From: Hortaea werneckii
Taxonomy: Eukaryota; Ascomycota; Dothideomycetes; Mycosphaerellales; Teratosphaeriaceae
Reading direction: 5' to 3'
DNA length: 64,000 nt
Assembly (NCBI GenBank): GCA_037044905.1
Contig: JBAOKB010000073.1
Coordinates: 1 to 64,000, forward strand
Shown: piece by piece, positions 1 to 11,798 of the stretch
Layout of the letters: the number at the start of each line of letters is the position of its first letter
Numbering within the stretch: position 1 is the stretch's first letter
Translations under genes and position numbers: made by a program
The notes under the pieces: generated by a model
Databases searched by the model: none
Told to the model about the DNA's origin: nothing
What the model saw: only the letters and a program-made list of their open reading frames with translations

Positions 1-46
1 ATTGCTAAGGTTAAACGTAACTTGGTTTGTTCCCTGAACAGCACCT
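1..46. other. Oxford Nanopore native-barcode adapter left in the assembly
   Basis: Positions 1–6 read ATTGCT (the end of the ligation adapter), 7–14 AAGGTTAA (front barcode flank), 15–38 a 24-nt block that I recall as native barcode NB08, and 39–46 CAGCACCT (rear barcode flank). Telomeric repeat starts at the next base. This layout is that of the ONT native barcoding kit, so these bases are library sequence rather than chromosome. The barcode identity is from memory; the two flanks are directly visible. Confidence 0.93.
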
Positions 47-172
47 ACCCTAACCCTAACCCTAACCCTAACCCTAACCCTAACCCTAACCCTAACCCTA
101 ACCCTAACCCTAACCCTAACCCTAACCCTAACCCTAACCCTAACCCTAACCCTAACCCTAACCCTAACCCTA
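47..172 (+). repeat. Terminal telomere tract (CCCTAA)n
   Basis: About 21 uninterrupted CCCTAA units read 5' to 3' on the plus strand, the C-rich strand orientation expected at a left chromosome end. The tract starts immediately after the adapter and ends at the subtelomeric unit at 174. At about 126 bp it is short, in line with filamentous fungi, although its assembled length depends on base-calling of a simple repeat. Confidence 0.97.
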
Positions 173-173
173 T

Positions 174-211
174 GCCTCCGGCGGCCCTGGCGTCGGCGCC
201 CTAAACGGCTT
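174..211 (+). repeat. Subtelomeric 38-bp direct repeat, copy 1
   Basis: This unit begins GCCTCCGGCGGCCC and ends AACGGCTT. It recurs at 261–298 with two transition differences. It abuts the telomere, so it is probably part of a telomere-associated sequence shared between chromosome ends. Confidence 0.85.
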
Positions 212-260
212 CCCCTTTCCTTTTCTCTCTCTTTTTCCTCCCGACAATTGGAACCCTCTT

Positions 261-298
261 GCCTCCGGCGGCCCTAGCGTCGGCGCCCTGAACGGCTT
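261..298 (+). repeat. Subtelomeric 38-bp direct repeat, copy 2
   Basis: This is the second copy of the unit at 174–211, differing by G to A and A to G. The spacer is CT-rich and both copies lie between the telomere and the helicase gene. A short interstitial telomere motif (two AACCCT units) follows at about 342–355. Confidence 0.85.
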
Positions 299-669
299 GC
301 TCTCTCTTTTACATTTCACTAACATTTCGCCCTGTACTAGCTAACCCTAACCCTCAGCCTCCTTCCTCCCTCCTGCCCTCTTCTATCTCAGCTTATATGA
401 TACACCATTCTCACCAACTCGTTCGTTTCCATCATGTTCGTCACCCGCTTCCGGATCACCCACCTCCATAGTCGGCCCCATTCGTCCTCTTCCAACCCTC
501 CCCCCTCCCAAAATCCCAAACTCCTCTCCATCTCCCCCTCTACCCACCCCCACTCCCACTCCTTTCCCTCCCTCTCTTCCCTCCCCCACATCCTTTGGCT
601 GATTACCGCCCCTCCTATGTCCTCTATCACTCCCTTGTATTGGCATCCTGCCCCCGCAACTCCGCTTCG

Positions 670-3600
670 CTAATATCCTGCCGTTTTACTCCCGCACGCC
701 GCCGTCTTCTCTTCCCATCTTTGACATATGCTCTGCGGCACCCAGCAGAGATTGCACCCGCTGAATCGAGCCATCTGTAGCCGCTTCATCCTCTTCTTCA
801 CTTCCGCCATCCTCTCCCCTGCCTCCTTCCCGTGCCCTCTGCATTCTTCCCACCCTCGAGCCCTTTTCGCCCGTTGTATCTGCCCTTGCGCCCAGCACAC
901 CGAACACCCTACCTTCGTCCAATCCTCTAGCCTCTTCACCATCTCGTCTCTGTCTAGCTCTCTGCTAGCCCTCTCCGCTAACCTCGACCTCTTCTGCGCT
1001 TGCACTCTTTCTCCCTCTCTACTCATTCCTGTCCTCGCCTCGTTTATGCTTCGCTCCCTCTCCTCTCTCTCTCCTATACTTCTTGCCCTCTTTAGCCCTC
1101 TTCCTTCCTTTGCTGCCTCTTTACACTCATCCCTAGCTTCGGCCAACCCTGACCCTGATTCTCCCTCGTCGTCAACGTTGTCCGTACCTAACTCTGAGCC
1201 TCTCGGTGTTCCATCCTCGCTACCTTGTTCCATCGGCTCTAACCCTAACCCGTCTGCTTCCTCTTGCTCCCTCCTTCTATGCTGCTGTGATGGAACGAAC
1301 CCCCCTGTCCTCACTACAACCCTCGCCCTCCTTCCCGTTCTTGTTAACCCTCTACATACATCACACACTTTCTCTCCGTTCTCGCATCCGATCCTGTCCG
1401 CCCTCCCATCCATCTCCCTGTCTAACACAACCCTCCTACACTTCTCCCCTTCCAGATATTCGTGCATCCCCCTTTCCATCACGAATCCCTTCTCCAAGAT
1501 TTTCCGACCCCCTACTGTGTTGTAGCCTCTCATTAAGATCGCCTCGCTTGCCTCTCCATCTCTTCCTGCCCTTCCACTTTCCTGTGCGTAATCCCTCACC
1601 AATTCCTTCACTCCCACGTGTACCACCACCCTAATGTGTGGTGCATCCACCCCCATTCCCATCGCTGTCGTCGCCGCGAACACTCTGTGCGTCCCCTTGA
1701 CTAGCTGTTCCAGAATCTTCCTTTTCATTTCTTCGTCTCCGACCCTCCTATAGTACACTGGACACCTTAGCACTTCTCCAATCTTCTTGCACTGCTCTAC
1801 CCTCCGGCAGTACACTATGATCTGTCCCTCCTCGTGTTCTTCCAGTTTCTTTCTTACCAACTCCGCTACCCTCTCCTCTTCTTCTCGCCGGTCGTACTCG
1901 ACCACCTGGTAAGCGATGTTCCTCCTCGTCGTCGAGTCTCTTATCATCCGTACCGTCCTCTTCTCCAAGCCCATCGCTTCGAGCCAGCTCGACTCTTCCT
2001 TCGGTGGCAACGTTGCCGTGAGATACACCATCTGGCATCCCTTCCTGGCGAACTCCGCTAGCTCGAGCACTTTCGGCCTCCATGTCTCTGTCGAGTCCAG
2101 AACGATGTGGCTCTCGTCGACTACTATCCTGTCTAGCTCTCCGGTAGCTAGCTTGTCGTTGATGAACCTGTTGAACGCCTTCGTTACTGCGCTCTCGGGT
2201 GTTACTAGCACGATCCTCGCGTGCCTGGCGCTCTGGTCGGGCCATCTCCCGGCGTTGAGTCCGATCTCCTTGCATCTCCTCTCTAGATCGCTCCTTAGCG
2301 ATATCAACGGCACCACTACCACCGTCACCCCTCCGACTAAGCAGAATGCCGGTAGCATGAACATTAGACTCTTGCCTCCTCCGGTCCTTATGACCATTAC
2401 TACCTTCGGCTCGCCCGATACGATTGCCTTTAGCCCTTCCAGTTGTGAGCCTCTAAATGAAGCGTTCGGCCCTAGCATTTCCCTTAGACTCACGTTCAAG
2501 TCTGCCCTCCTCAACTTCGCCCACCTCTCTTCTTCTACCATCTTCCTGTATTTCTCCAGATCGATCGTCGGCTTTCCATTACCTGTCGCAGTGGACGGCC
2601 ACCTAATGAAGTGGTGCCATAACACGCTCACCTTTCTGAACGATGCCTGCTCGGACTGCGTGCTAAACGGGTTCTCTGTCGTCAAGATCCCGTAGATCAA
2701 CTCTTCCATCCTTTTACTGTGTCCGGATTGCATCTGCCTATCTTCTGTTGTTACTCCTTCGTACAACCGATCGAGCTGTTTTGTCACTTCTTCCTCTGGG
2801 CAGTGTACCCTTTGGATGGCTAGGTATAGCTGCCTCCATGTCGACGGCGTTACAAAGAATCCGGCCTGGCATTTTGATAGCTCCCTCTTCATCACCCTCT
2901 TCAGCCTCTCTGTGTTCCAGAAGCCGTCTATGCTAAGTGCCTGCAGCTTGCCCTCTTTCGCTTTTCCTCCATTCCTCGGCCTGCTTCGCGCCTCCCTCCC
3001 ACTGACCATCCGATCTCCTGCCGTTCCTTCGTCATCACCTCCATCCGCCTCGCTTTCACTGCTCGGGCTTGTGCTCGATTCGCTCTCGCTTCCTGAACTG
3101 CCCTCTTCCCCGTCGCTTTCCCTTCCTCCTTCTTCGCTCCCACTCTCCTCCTCCTCCCTGACTCCGTCGACCTCGCCTTCCCATTTCTTTTCCGGCTCCG
3201 GCTCCTACAGATATTTGCTGAAGTCGAACTCGCCCCTGACTTCCCACCTGAGCATGTGCACGAACGGTTCCACTAGCCACAAATGGTACACCAACAGCTT
3301 TCCTACCTCTTGCGGCAGATACCTGTGGATTATCTTCGCTTCGCCGCTCTTGCTGTAGCCTTTGTGGTAGCCCGTCACCAGCTCGACCATGCCATTGTCA
3401 ACAAAAACACCCCTCTGCGCTCGCGCACTCTCTCCGTTCTCGGTCCTGATGCTGACAACTTCCGTCCCTCTGGCTGGAGCTCCCCCTGCCATGTGACACA
3501 ACACTATCAGCTCCTCCTTGAACAGAGTCACCTCCCGGAAGTACTGCTCCACCTTGGTCGTGTTCCACTTTAGCTCACTCCTGTCCCTCACTTCACTCAT

Positions 3601-5490
3601 GTCGATATTTTGTAGAAAGTACTTGGTTATTCGGTCCTCTCTCATGGCCCGGCTCCACAACCACTTCCTGCTCTCCACGTCTTTCCCGTCCGGCCTCCTG
3701 ACTCTGCCCAAGACTTCATCGTTTCTCTCATCGTCCAAGAAGCTCCAACCCTCGGTGAGATCGCTTGGGTTGTCGAACAGTCTGTCCAGATGCAAGATCG
3801 GCAGTTCCTCCTCTTGCTGTAAGAACATCAACCGCTTCGTGAGCCTCCCCAGACACCTTTCCCACAGCGAGTGTAGTGCATCTCTGAGATCTCCCATGCT
3901 GAAGCTGATCTTGTCGATGGCGACCTGTTGGCATCTGTTCATCCAAGTGACCCGTGCCCCGGCTTTCTCCGTGAACCTGATCCTCATTCCAAAAGTCTTC
4001 ATGTGCAAGACCCTGTCCATCGGGCTCGCTGGTCCCCCGTATTCCTGAAGACACAACAGCCTGGGCACCATATCGTGCACCCCTTCTACAATGCTGACCG
4101 CTTCTTTTCTCGCCTCACTCTCACCTATCCCGGCTCCGATCAGCCGGTCGATGTCGTCTTGCCTCTGCTTGTAAGCCATGAACACCACCAGAGCCTTACA
4201 GACCGTGACGATGGCCGCCAGCTTCGGCGTGAAGTTGAACACGCTTACCCATCCTGCGTCTTCGGTGTCCAAGCCGAGAACTGCCAATGCGGACAGAAAG
4301 CCGCTTTGGAACTCGTCGTCTAGCAGCTCCTGGTCGAGCATGCTGGCCCAGAAAAGAACGATGGACCATTGTAACTCGTCTTCGCAGACCTTTCTGGCTC
4401 CCTTGTCTAGAGCGGCGGTCTCTCGTCTGGCGAGACTTTGCATTGCTCCCAGCCTCCTCGCTTGCCCATCCGTCAACGTGTAGTCTGGCTTGTTCTCCCA
4501 TGTCTGACTCCTCCAAAGATATCTCAGCATTGATACCCAGACCCTGGAGTATTTCTTCTTCGTACTGGCCTCGTGTTTGCTGTAGAATGGAGTCTCGTTG
4601 TTCGCGGCCCCGGTTTCCTTCCTGTTCACGTAGTGAAGAGCGGACCTTGGGATCGTCCGCGGACTGCTGACGTCCATGGCCTTCTTGATCACCCTGCCGG
4701 TCGCTCTGCAAGCTCTCTCGATCGCCTCCTCTTCTTCATCCACGCTCTCTATCCCCCGCTCGTCCGCCTCAAGCTTTGGCGCCGCACTTAGACTAGCCCG
4801 TAGCTCTTCTTTCTCAAACCCAGCCAGATGGTGAGCCCAGCTGGTGTGTTCCAGCCATGGATCCATTTCAGACCTGACATTGCTGACGTTCACCTTCCTG
4901 TGATGGTGCGCCTCCCGCAGCTTCCTCTTGAGTCCATCGGCTACCTCATCTGTCAACTTCTGCGCCCTGTCCTCGGGCTCGCAGCCATGACCGCCTCCTA
5001 GCATCCGTGGCGCTGGCGGTAGCACTTTAAAGAGCTTAGTCCACTGCGCATACTTGAAGAATCTCTGACAGCAGTGACCTTCCGTGAACGGCTGGTTTGC
5101 GGCGGGTCGACTCCTCAAACTCCCTCGACCTCCTCTGCTTTTGGCGCTGTTCCAGCCGTGTTCCTTTCTACAGTGCGCCTCGATCCCCTTTTTACTCTCC
5201 CTCAGCAACCCGCACGCTTTGCACTGTGAGCATTGCTCGATGACCGGGCCGAGCTCCTGGATCGCTTCCTGTTCGGCGGCGGGGTACACGACGTCTTCTG
5301 ACCTATAAGCGACGTGGTCGAGTTTTTCCACTTGTTCGATTATTCCTTTCCTAGTGCTCACTGTTAGCGTCTGGTGACTTTGGCTGAGATGCGCCTTGAT
5401 TTGGTCTGGAACCACTGCAAACTTGCAATCTCTACAAACGATGATTTGAAAATTCTGGAAGTGTACGAACAGACTCTCAAAAGCGTCCAT
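670..5490 (-). pseudogene. Telomere-linked RecQ-type helicase, interrupted by one in-frame TAG
   Basis: The reading frame runs from the ATG at 5490 to the stop at 670 (about 1605 codons) and is broken only by TAG at 3205–3207. The N-terminal part (5490–3205) has two zinc-finger-like Cys2His2 clusters (CRDC…H…H near residue 19; CSQCKAC…H…H near residue 85) followed by the long domain typical of fungal telomere-linked helicases. After the TAG an acidic, serine-rich linker stays open into the helicase half. From the Met at 3009 its landmarks are: Q-motif-like FRGSQ (~185), Walker A GGGKS (210–214), DESH (298–301), TATLPP (~331), ATTAMGMGVDAPH, and the arginine-finger motif QESGRAGRDG. The C-terminus has CxxC repeats, including one ending in VPQSICQRW. 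Fungal homologues sit next to telomeres, as here. The helicase motifs are intact, so it is either recently inactivated or expressed as two ORFs. I found no convincing in-phase intron removing the stop. Confidence 0.82.
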
Positions 5491-6762
5491 GGTGTATTAG
5501 CTGTCGAGCAACGTGTCTGTCCTGATGTTTCGGTCGGCGGCCTCGCCTGGGCTCAGCTGCACCGACCCCTGTCACAGAATTTTCGCGATCCCTGTCGCGA
5601 TGGCGCGGTCACACATGATGGGGTTGAACGTTAGCTACATGCTACAAGAGTCGGTGGTCTTGCTGGGTGCTTTTCTGCACCTTTGTTGGTGTATTTCTAT
5701 CTACCCTACCTCTTCGCGAGCGTCCAGCCTGCGCTTCCGGCGGTCCCTCAATTCCAGCCGAACCGCCGTTACGCCCGCCGACCCTAACCCTAAGCCTTTG
5801 CGAGCGGAACTTCACACAGAATGTCGGGATTTTCGAACCGCGATAACAATTCACCACGCGGGTCTCCCGCTCCGATGTTGAAAACTCACGAGTAAAGTGC
5901 CTACGGATTGGAAACTCACCGAGTTTGAAACGATTCCGACCGGTACTTTTCATTCCTTCTGCCCCCGGTTTTTCATGGAATCTGCCCCCTCCGGCGAATT
6001 CGGTGGCCCGTGCCCCCCACGCATTATCATGGAATCCGCCCCGGATTCTTTGAAGGATTGAGGGTAGGCTGTGATGTGAATGTGATTAGTTTTGGATTTG
6101 GACTCCCTTTGAAAGCCTCTAAGCCATTTTGGTCGCTGCACCAGTTTGTTGGAGAATCGCGCAGGGTGCTGACACACCGAATCGCATTGTGTCCTTCGTA
6201 TACCCTACTTCTCGGCAAACGCGCTTCCCAGCGTCGGCAACCATGACTTCAAAGAATGCTCAGGATGCGAGGCTCCACTCGACGACACTACGTTAACTCT
6301 GAGTGACGGATTCACTCGCTTGCTTATCCTGGATATTCCTTCATCCTTAGTTGATTGTATGATACTGGGCTTGCGAGGGTTGCAAGCCCCTTGGACCTGC
6401 AGTGGAGACATGCATCGCCAATCGCCAAACAGAACATCACGTGGAGCAAATCTTTGTCGTCTAGAGCATGCAGACAGCAAGGCCGTTAGAGTCAGGGTCT
6501 TTTCGTAGCGAGCTCCTTGCAATATAATCAGACTTCCTATTTCGAACAGACCAAACCGTCGCAGAACGATACCGAGTTGAGCCAAGAAGGAGCAAGCCAC
6601 TGACACAACAAGCGAACACATTGATGTCGAGCAAGGTAACAGTGGTCCAGCACAGGCCTTCAAAGAGTTGCTCTGGCAGGACATAAAACGGGGGCCATGC
6701 CTCACAAGAATCCAGCACATCCACTCCTCACAGCTCATCTTCCATCCATTTGAACCCTCATT
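5491..6762. other. Intergenic, subtelomeric
   Basis: No supported gene. It contains an interstitial telomere motif (ACCCTAACCCTAA) at about 5780–5793. The strong strand composition skew of the helicase gene fades by about 6000. Confidence 0.6.
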
Positions 6763-7993
6763 ATGGCTACCGCAATCGGTGTCGTTGGCTCGGTCCTCAC
6801 CATCTTCAGCTTCGTTACGGACCTATTCCCAGACCGGGATACCAGTTCAGCCAAGTATCGCTTCAAGATTGGCAACGACGGTGCCCAACCTCCTGGCGGA
6901 GGCGGCGAGTTGAGCAATGCTGGTGGCTCAAAGCCTGACGTCCGGGCCTGGGATGAGACCATTGAGTTCTTGGGCATCGAAGTCAACGACGGCAACAAGT
7001 GTGGCGAGGGTGATACCGTCTGCGACACCAGCCTTCCAACCCGCGAGCAGCCCACCTACACTCTCTTTACCGCCAACGACGATGCTATCTGCATCTCCGT
7101 CGTGCAAACGACGTTTCCATCCAACGAGAAGTATGTTCGAGTGTCATAAATAGAATCTTCGCGCAGCCGGCTAACATGGGACGTTGTCTTGCACAGATAT
7201 GCGACTGTTTTAGGCAACTGGGCATACTATTGTGCGGAGTACTACGGAATCTCTCAAGCTACCTGGTACGTCACATGAGGCTATTTGTATTCTTTGCTTG
7301 TCAAAAAGTATTAACTATCATCCTAGGTACTGGTCTGACATCTACGTGAAGCGCGAGGACGGCGGTAGCGACGAAAACGTCAAGTGCTCTTGGCTTGACG
7401 GCAACGGTGACCAGCCAGCGACCGGCGTTCAAATTCACTGGCCAGACTTCGACAGCACCAACGGACCTACTCCAGATTCGGCGTACTACTGTACCAACAA
7501 CCCTGTTTTGTCCTGGCGCACAGAGAACGACCCGAGCTCCGTGATCTATTACAGCCGCAAGCGTGACATCTTCGCCAGCGATCCGTCTCTCGCCACCTCG
7601 CCAGCCGTCCGCCGCTCTGCTGATGGCGAAGTCGAGCTCGACGGCCGCACCGCGGCTTCTGCTCCTGTCAAGAGGCAAGGCTCCAGCGACCAGTTCTCCA
7701 ACCGGCTCGTCAAGAGCAAGTTCGAAGAGCAATCCGCTTCCGAAATCTGTAATGCCAAATCCTCCGCTGGCCCCAGCTTCGTGTCCTACGCCGAGCGCGC
7801 CTTCTGCTACATGCCCACCAAGACCCAGTACCCCTTCTGTGAGGACGTGGACAGCGGAAACTGCTGGGACGACGAGACGAATGAGGTGACGACGAAGGGC
7901 GCCTTTAGTGCCGACAGTCTGGGCGCTGGTGATTCGGTGCCGGCAATGAATTTCACGTCTACGGTGGTCTGGGAGGCCAAGCAGGTGATGTAG
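6763..7993 (+). CDS. Hypothetical, possibly secreted protein (3 exons)
   Basis: Exons at 6763–7130, 7197–7265 and 7327–7993 encode 367 aa. Both introns are GT–AG (66 and 61 nt); the first has a CTAAC branch site. The N-terminus (MATAIGVVGSVLTIFSFVTDLF) is hydrophobic and could be a signal peptide or anchor. The body has paired cysteines and aromatic-rich motifs such as NWAYYCAEYYG and SAYYCTNNPVLSW. A basic KRQGSSD segment near the middle could be a dibasic processing site. I do not recognise the family. The first coding exon, splice phases and stop are clear; the function is unknown. Confidence 0.72.
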
Positions 7994-8847
7994 ATTGGTT
8001 GTGGGCTGGTCCATTTGCATCATTGGTGGGATCTGCTAGATCAACAGCGAATATGCGCAAGGACTTTGGGACGGTCAGAGTGTAGGTGGCTGGGGGGCGA
8101 GCGTCATAGGGCAAAAGTTGAGGATTTGGATTGCGGATGCAGACAAAGTTTGTATGTCTTTACATAAATCCGGCTTTAAACTGAAATCGAAGAAAATGTG
8201 CTCGTGTGACAACTATACGATATCGTTTTGAGAGCACGTGAGATTTCCAATGAAAGGTCTAGGCGGGCCAGCAGGTCCCTTCATGAAAGTAGGGTGGGAT
8301 TTTTGGGGTCTTTCACCGGGATGATGTAGAGCGTCTCGCCAGCGTCTTCGGCTGATCCATATACCTCGTCCCAAAAGGGACAGCATGCTTTCCAAGCGTC
8401 TAACAATCTTTTGTCTGAATGCCTCTGGAATGCGGTCTGAGTGTTTTGGGCTACATTTTGGCAGTCCATGCAGCTCCACCAAGCCGCTTCTCCCCCGCGC
8501 AGGACTACGCCAAGTCCAACCTCATCCTGGACAGCTTATCTACCTGCCACTACAACTTCGAGAATGCGACGACGTTTTGATCCTTGGCGGTAGGCTCAGG
8601 CCGCCACCCCTTCCGAACGGCGCAATAGGTACCCGAGGCTTGCAATACGCATTGCGATATGCGATCGAGAGCGCATGATGTGATGCGCGCGCACATGCGA
8701 CGTCGCGCATTCGCCCACTCGGCAAGTGGGCGGTCGCGTCCAAGACGCGTCCACCTTGGGACGGATTCAAATGGCCAGTGTCGCGGCCTAGGACTCTGCG
8801 ACTGTCATTTTTCGCTGCAACTGCAAATCTGAGTCTTCCAGTATACA
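7994..8847. other. Intergenic
   Basis: No supported gene. A GC-rich, CpG-dense patch lies at about 8680–8715, upstream of the hydrolase start at 8848. Confidence 0.5.
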
Positions 8848-10753
8848 ATGCCTCTAGCATTCCAGCCCGCCGTTAAACGACTTGGAGAGCCGAAGGTGGG
8901 AGAGAACGGCTACACGGGCTTTCGACCGGGAGAGACGGAGATCTTCCGTGCTGGCAGCAAACCGTTCGGAGAAGACACCAAAGCTCTCACGAGCGACATT
9001 CAGCTGAATCACGATGTTGAGGTCGTGGTCCGAGATGGAGCGCGACTTTACATTGACGTCTACCGGCCTGCCGATACGCAGGAAAAGGTACCAGCGGTGC
9101 TTAGCTGGTCGCCTTATGGGAAGAAGTACTCGAGCTTGGATATGCTGCCGATGACCATCTGGCACTCCTGTGTCAAGAGGTCCGATCTCAGTGGTCTAGA
9201 GAAGTTCGAGGGACTAGATCCCGCAGACTGGTGTCCACGGGGTTACGCCATCGTAAGCGTTGATGCGCGTGGTGCTGGCAACAACGATGGCTATATGGGT
9301 GTTCTTGGCTCGCAGGAGGCTGAGGATGGCTACGACGTAGTCGAAGCAGTCGCCAAAATGCCGTGGTGCAATGGCAACATTGGCATGGCTGGGAACTCCT
9401 ATCTTGCCATCTCGCAGTGGTTCATAGCCTCGCAGCGCCCGCCGTCACTCAAAGCTATTGCTCCTTGGGAGGGCCTTAGTGATCTCTACCGCGAGCAATT
9501 CTGCAGGGGTACGTTTAAAGCTTGTTGCTAATAGCAGACTCTTACTGACGCACAAACAATAGGTGGTTGGTTTTCGATGCACAACTTCGACCTCATCACG
9601 AAAGAAATCCTGCGTGGCAAGTCCTCTTCCGGCATAGAAGACGTTGCCGAAATGTATCGCCGATCTCCAACCATGACTCCTTTTTGGAAGGACAAGCGCG
9701 TCGACTTCAGTCAAGTGCAGTGCCCTGTGTACATCAGAGGTTCTGACGTCAGTGGTCTGCACAACATGGGTTCGATTCGTGCGTGGCTGCAAATTCCCCA
9801 CGAGAAGAAATGGATCCGATGGGGAGCCTATCAAGAGTGGTTTGAGCTTTATAGCGAGCCTGGTTCCCAAGACGAATTGGTGACCTTCTTCAACCACTAC
9901 TTGCGAGAAGAGCCCAATGACTGGGAAACGAAGACTCCGAGAGTCCGCTGGGATACGCTGCGGTTCGGTGACAGCAAGCCAGTCCACGACATCATTCTGG
10001 AAGACTTTCCGGTACCCAACACGCAGTACCAGACCTTCTATCTCTCCGGAAGCAATAAGCTCAGCGATCAGCTGCCTACTGCGCCTTCGACTTTGACTTA
10101 CAACTCGGAAGATCACGACAGCTGGGTAGAGTTCACTCACACATTCAAGGAGCCATCACGCCTGCTAGGACTTCCTAAGGCAGTACTGTACATATCTTGC
10201 AAATCACAAGATGACTTTGTTGTGTTCGTCATCCTGCGCAAGAAAGACAAGAATGGAAAAGACATGATGCATCTCAACTTCCCGTTCGAAGCCTCTCCGA
10301 TCAATTCCATAGCAGACATCGACACGAACTCGCGGCACAGCGTAAACACGCACGAAGGTCAGATGGGGATCCTGCGTGCATCGCAACGGCGGATTGATGA
10401 GAGCAAGAGCATGCATCCTCAATTCCCATTCCACCCTCACGATAGGCAGGAGAAGATTCCACCCGGAACTGTCGTCAAGCTAGAGATCGGCATTTGGGCA
10501 TTGGGTATCGACTTCGATGCTGGCGAGAGCATCAGCCTTCGGGTAAGCTACTATAGCCCTATGTCTCTGCAGTAGCTCGTTACAGCTTGATACTAACTCA
10601 AAACAGATTGGCGGCCAAAACCACACTGCAGCAGAATTCACTGCTTGGTCAGTGCCCAGGCCCGACCACGAGCTGAATCATGGTGAGCATGAGGTCCACT
10701 TTGGGGGCGAATATCCCAGCTCGGTGATTTTGCCGTATGTTGGCCAGCCTTAG
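8848..10753 (+). CDS. CocE/NonD-family alpha/beta hydrolase (X-Pro dipeptidyl-peptidase S15-like)
   Basis: Exons at 8848–9508, 9563–10542 and 10607–10753 encode 595 aa. Family members hydrolyse acyl or peptidyl substrates with a Ser–Asp–His triad. Visible landmarks are DARGAGNNDG (~139–148), the nucleophile elbow GNSYLAISQW with Ser ~184, and the C-terminal jelly-roll-like half (LEIGIWALGIDFDAGESISLRIGGQ) typical of S15/CocE proteins. The start is the first ATG of the conserved frame. The position where I would expect the catalytic His, after KWIR, reads WGAYQEW, so activity is uncertain. There is no signal peptide. The co-oriented MFS gene downstream (11799) could be a functional partner. 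Confidence 0.85.
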
Positions 10754-11798
10754 AATCGGCGTTAGCTGAACATCATAAATCTGTTCCATCTAATGGAGAA
10801 GATGCTACAATAGCCTGTTCAAGACACTTTATCTGGCTCAAGTAAAAGCCATTTAAACATGAACCCATACTGTAACGGTCATCGTTCAAAGTTGCTGTCC
10901 GTTCGCTCAATCGCAGAATGTCTCCTGCCAAAGCAATGGCAAGCCCTTAGCCCCAGTGATTGACACTTTTGCAAGGTCTAGCCTCTTCGACTTTGTTCAT
11001 GGCGCACTGAACGCTACGCACCAAGCAATGTGTCTGGTGACCAATACAGCCGCCCCAACCAGGTGAGCGGCATCATCCACGATTCCAGAGATGGAGATGT
11101 TCGGCTTCGGTGGGGCCGGCAGTTGCATGCACATCTATCGACACAAGTGGGAATGTACACTAAGCCTACACAAGATGTCTTCCGTTGGCTGGAGGGTGAC
11201 GCCACAGGTTCAACTCCAGCCTAGTCGAGCACTCTTAGAATGCGGGGAGTCTGGGGATACGGCGGGGAAGCGAACCACTAACGCAGAAGACTTTGGCTGA
11301 TCTTCATGGTGCCACGAAATGCCGCGATATTCGAAGAGCACTTGACTCGCCACGCAGACATGGCTCCGATACCTAGCGTCTTGCCATCAATTCCCTCCGG
11401 CTCAAGTTGCTCAGGTCTTCCATTTTCATATGGCTCTAATGGCAATGTCCAAGAAGCTAAAGCACGCCTCTCGTTTAAAAGGAGCAGCTACTGCGACATC
11501 ATCCGTTTCAACCGCTAAAAAGCTCTCCGACATCTGGACTCGCCGGAGTATGCCCACATTGTGCTCAGCATTTCTTCGGATGTTCTTGGCCTTGGGGTAG
11601 GCGTGGCAAAAGAGACTTGCCGTGTGGGCAGTCCAACAGCAGCTCAGACCGACCTCTCCTTATCAAACATAAATACGGTCCACCACGCTCACACCCTGCA
11701 TCATGTAGTTTTGCTGCATTCTTTCCTGCCCTTGGTCAGTCCCGGTTTCAAGTAAATCACCTATTTGAACTTCGGTACCGTGTTGAAGCTGTACAACC
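10754..11798. other. Intergenic
   Basis: No supported gene; only short frames without recognisable motifs. It separates two same-strand genes. Confidence 0.5.

Noticed and set aside
3205..3300. An intron removing the TAG in the helicase gene
   Set aside because: Candidate donors upstream (GTGGGA, GTGTAC, GTTCGT) are either out of phase with the TAG acceptor or non-consensus, and no branch site is visible.
728..3358. Long plus-strand ORFs opposite the helicase
   Set aside because: They are Ser/Leu/Pro-rich antisense shadows of the purine-rich helicase coding strand.
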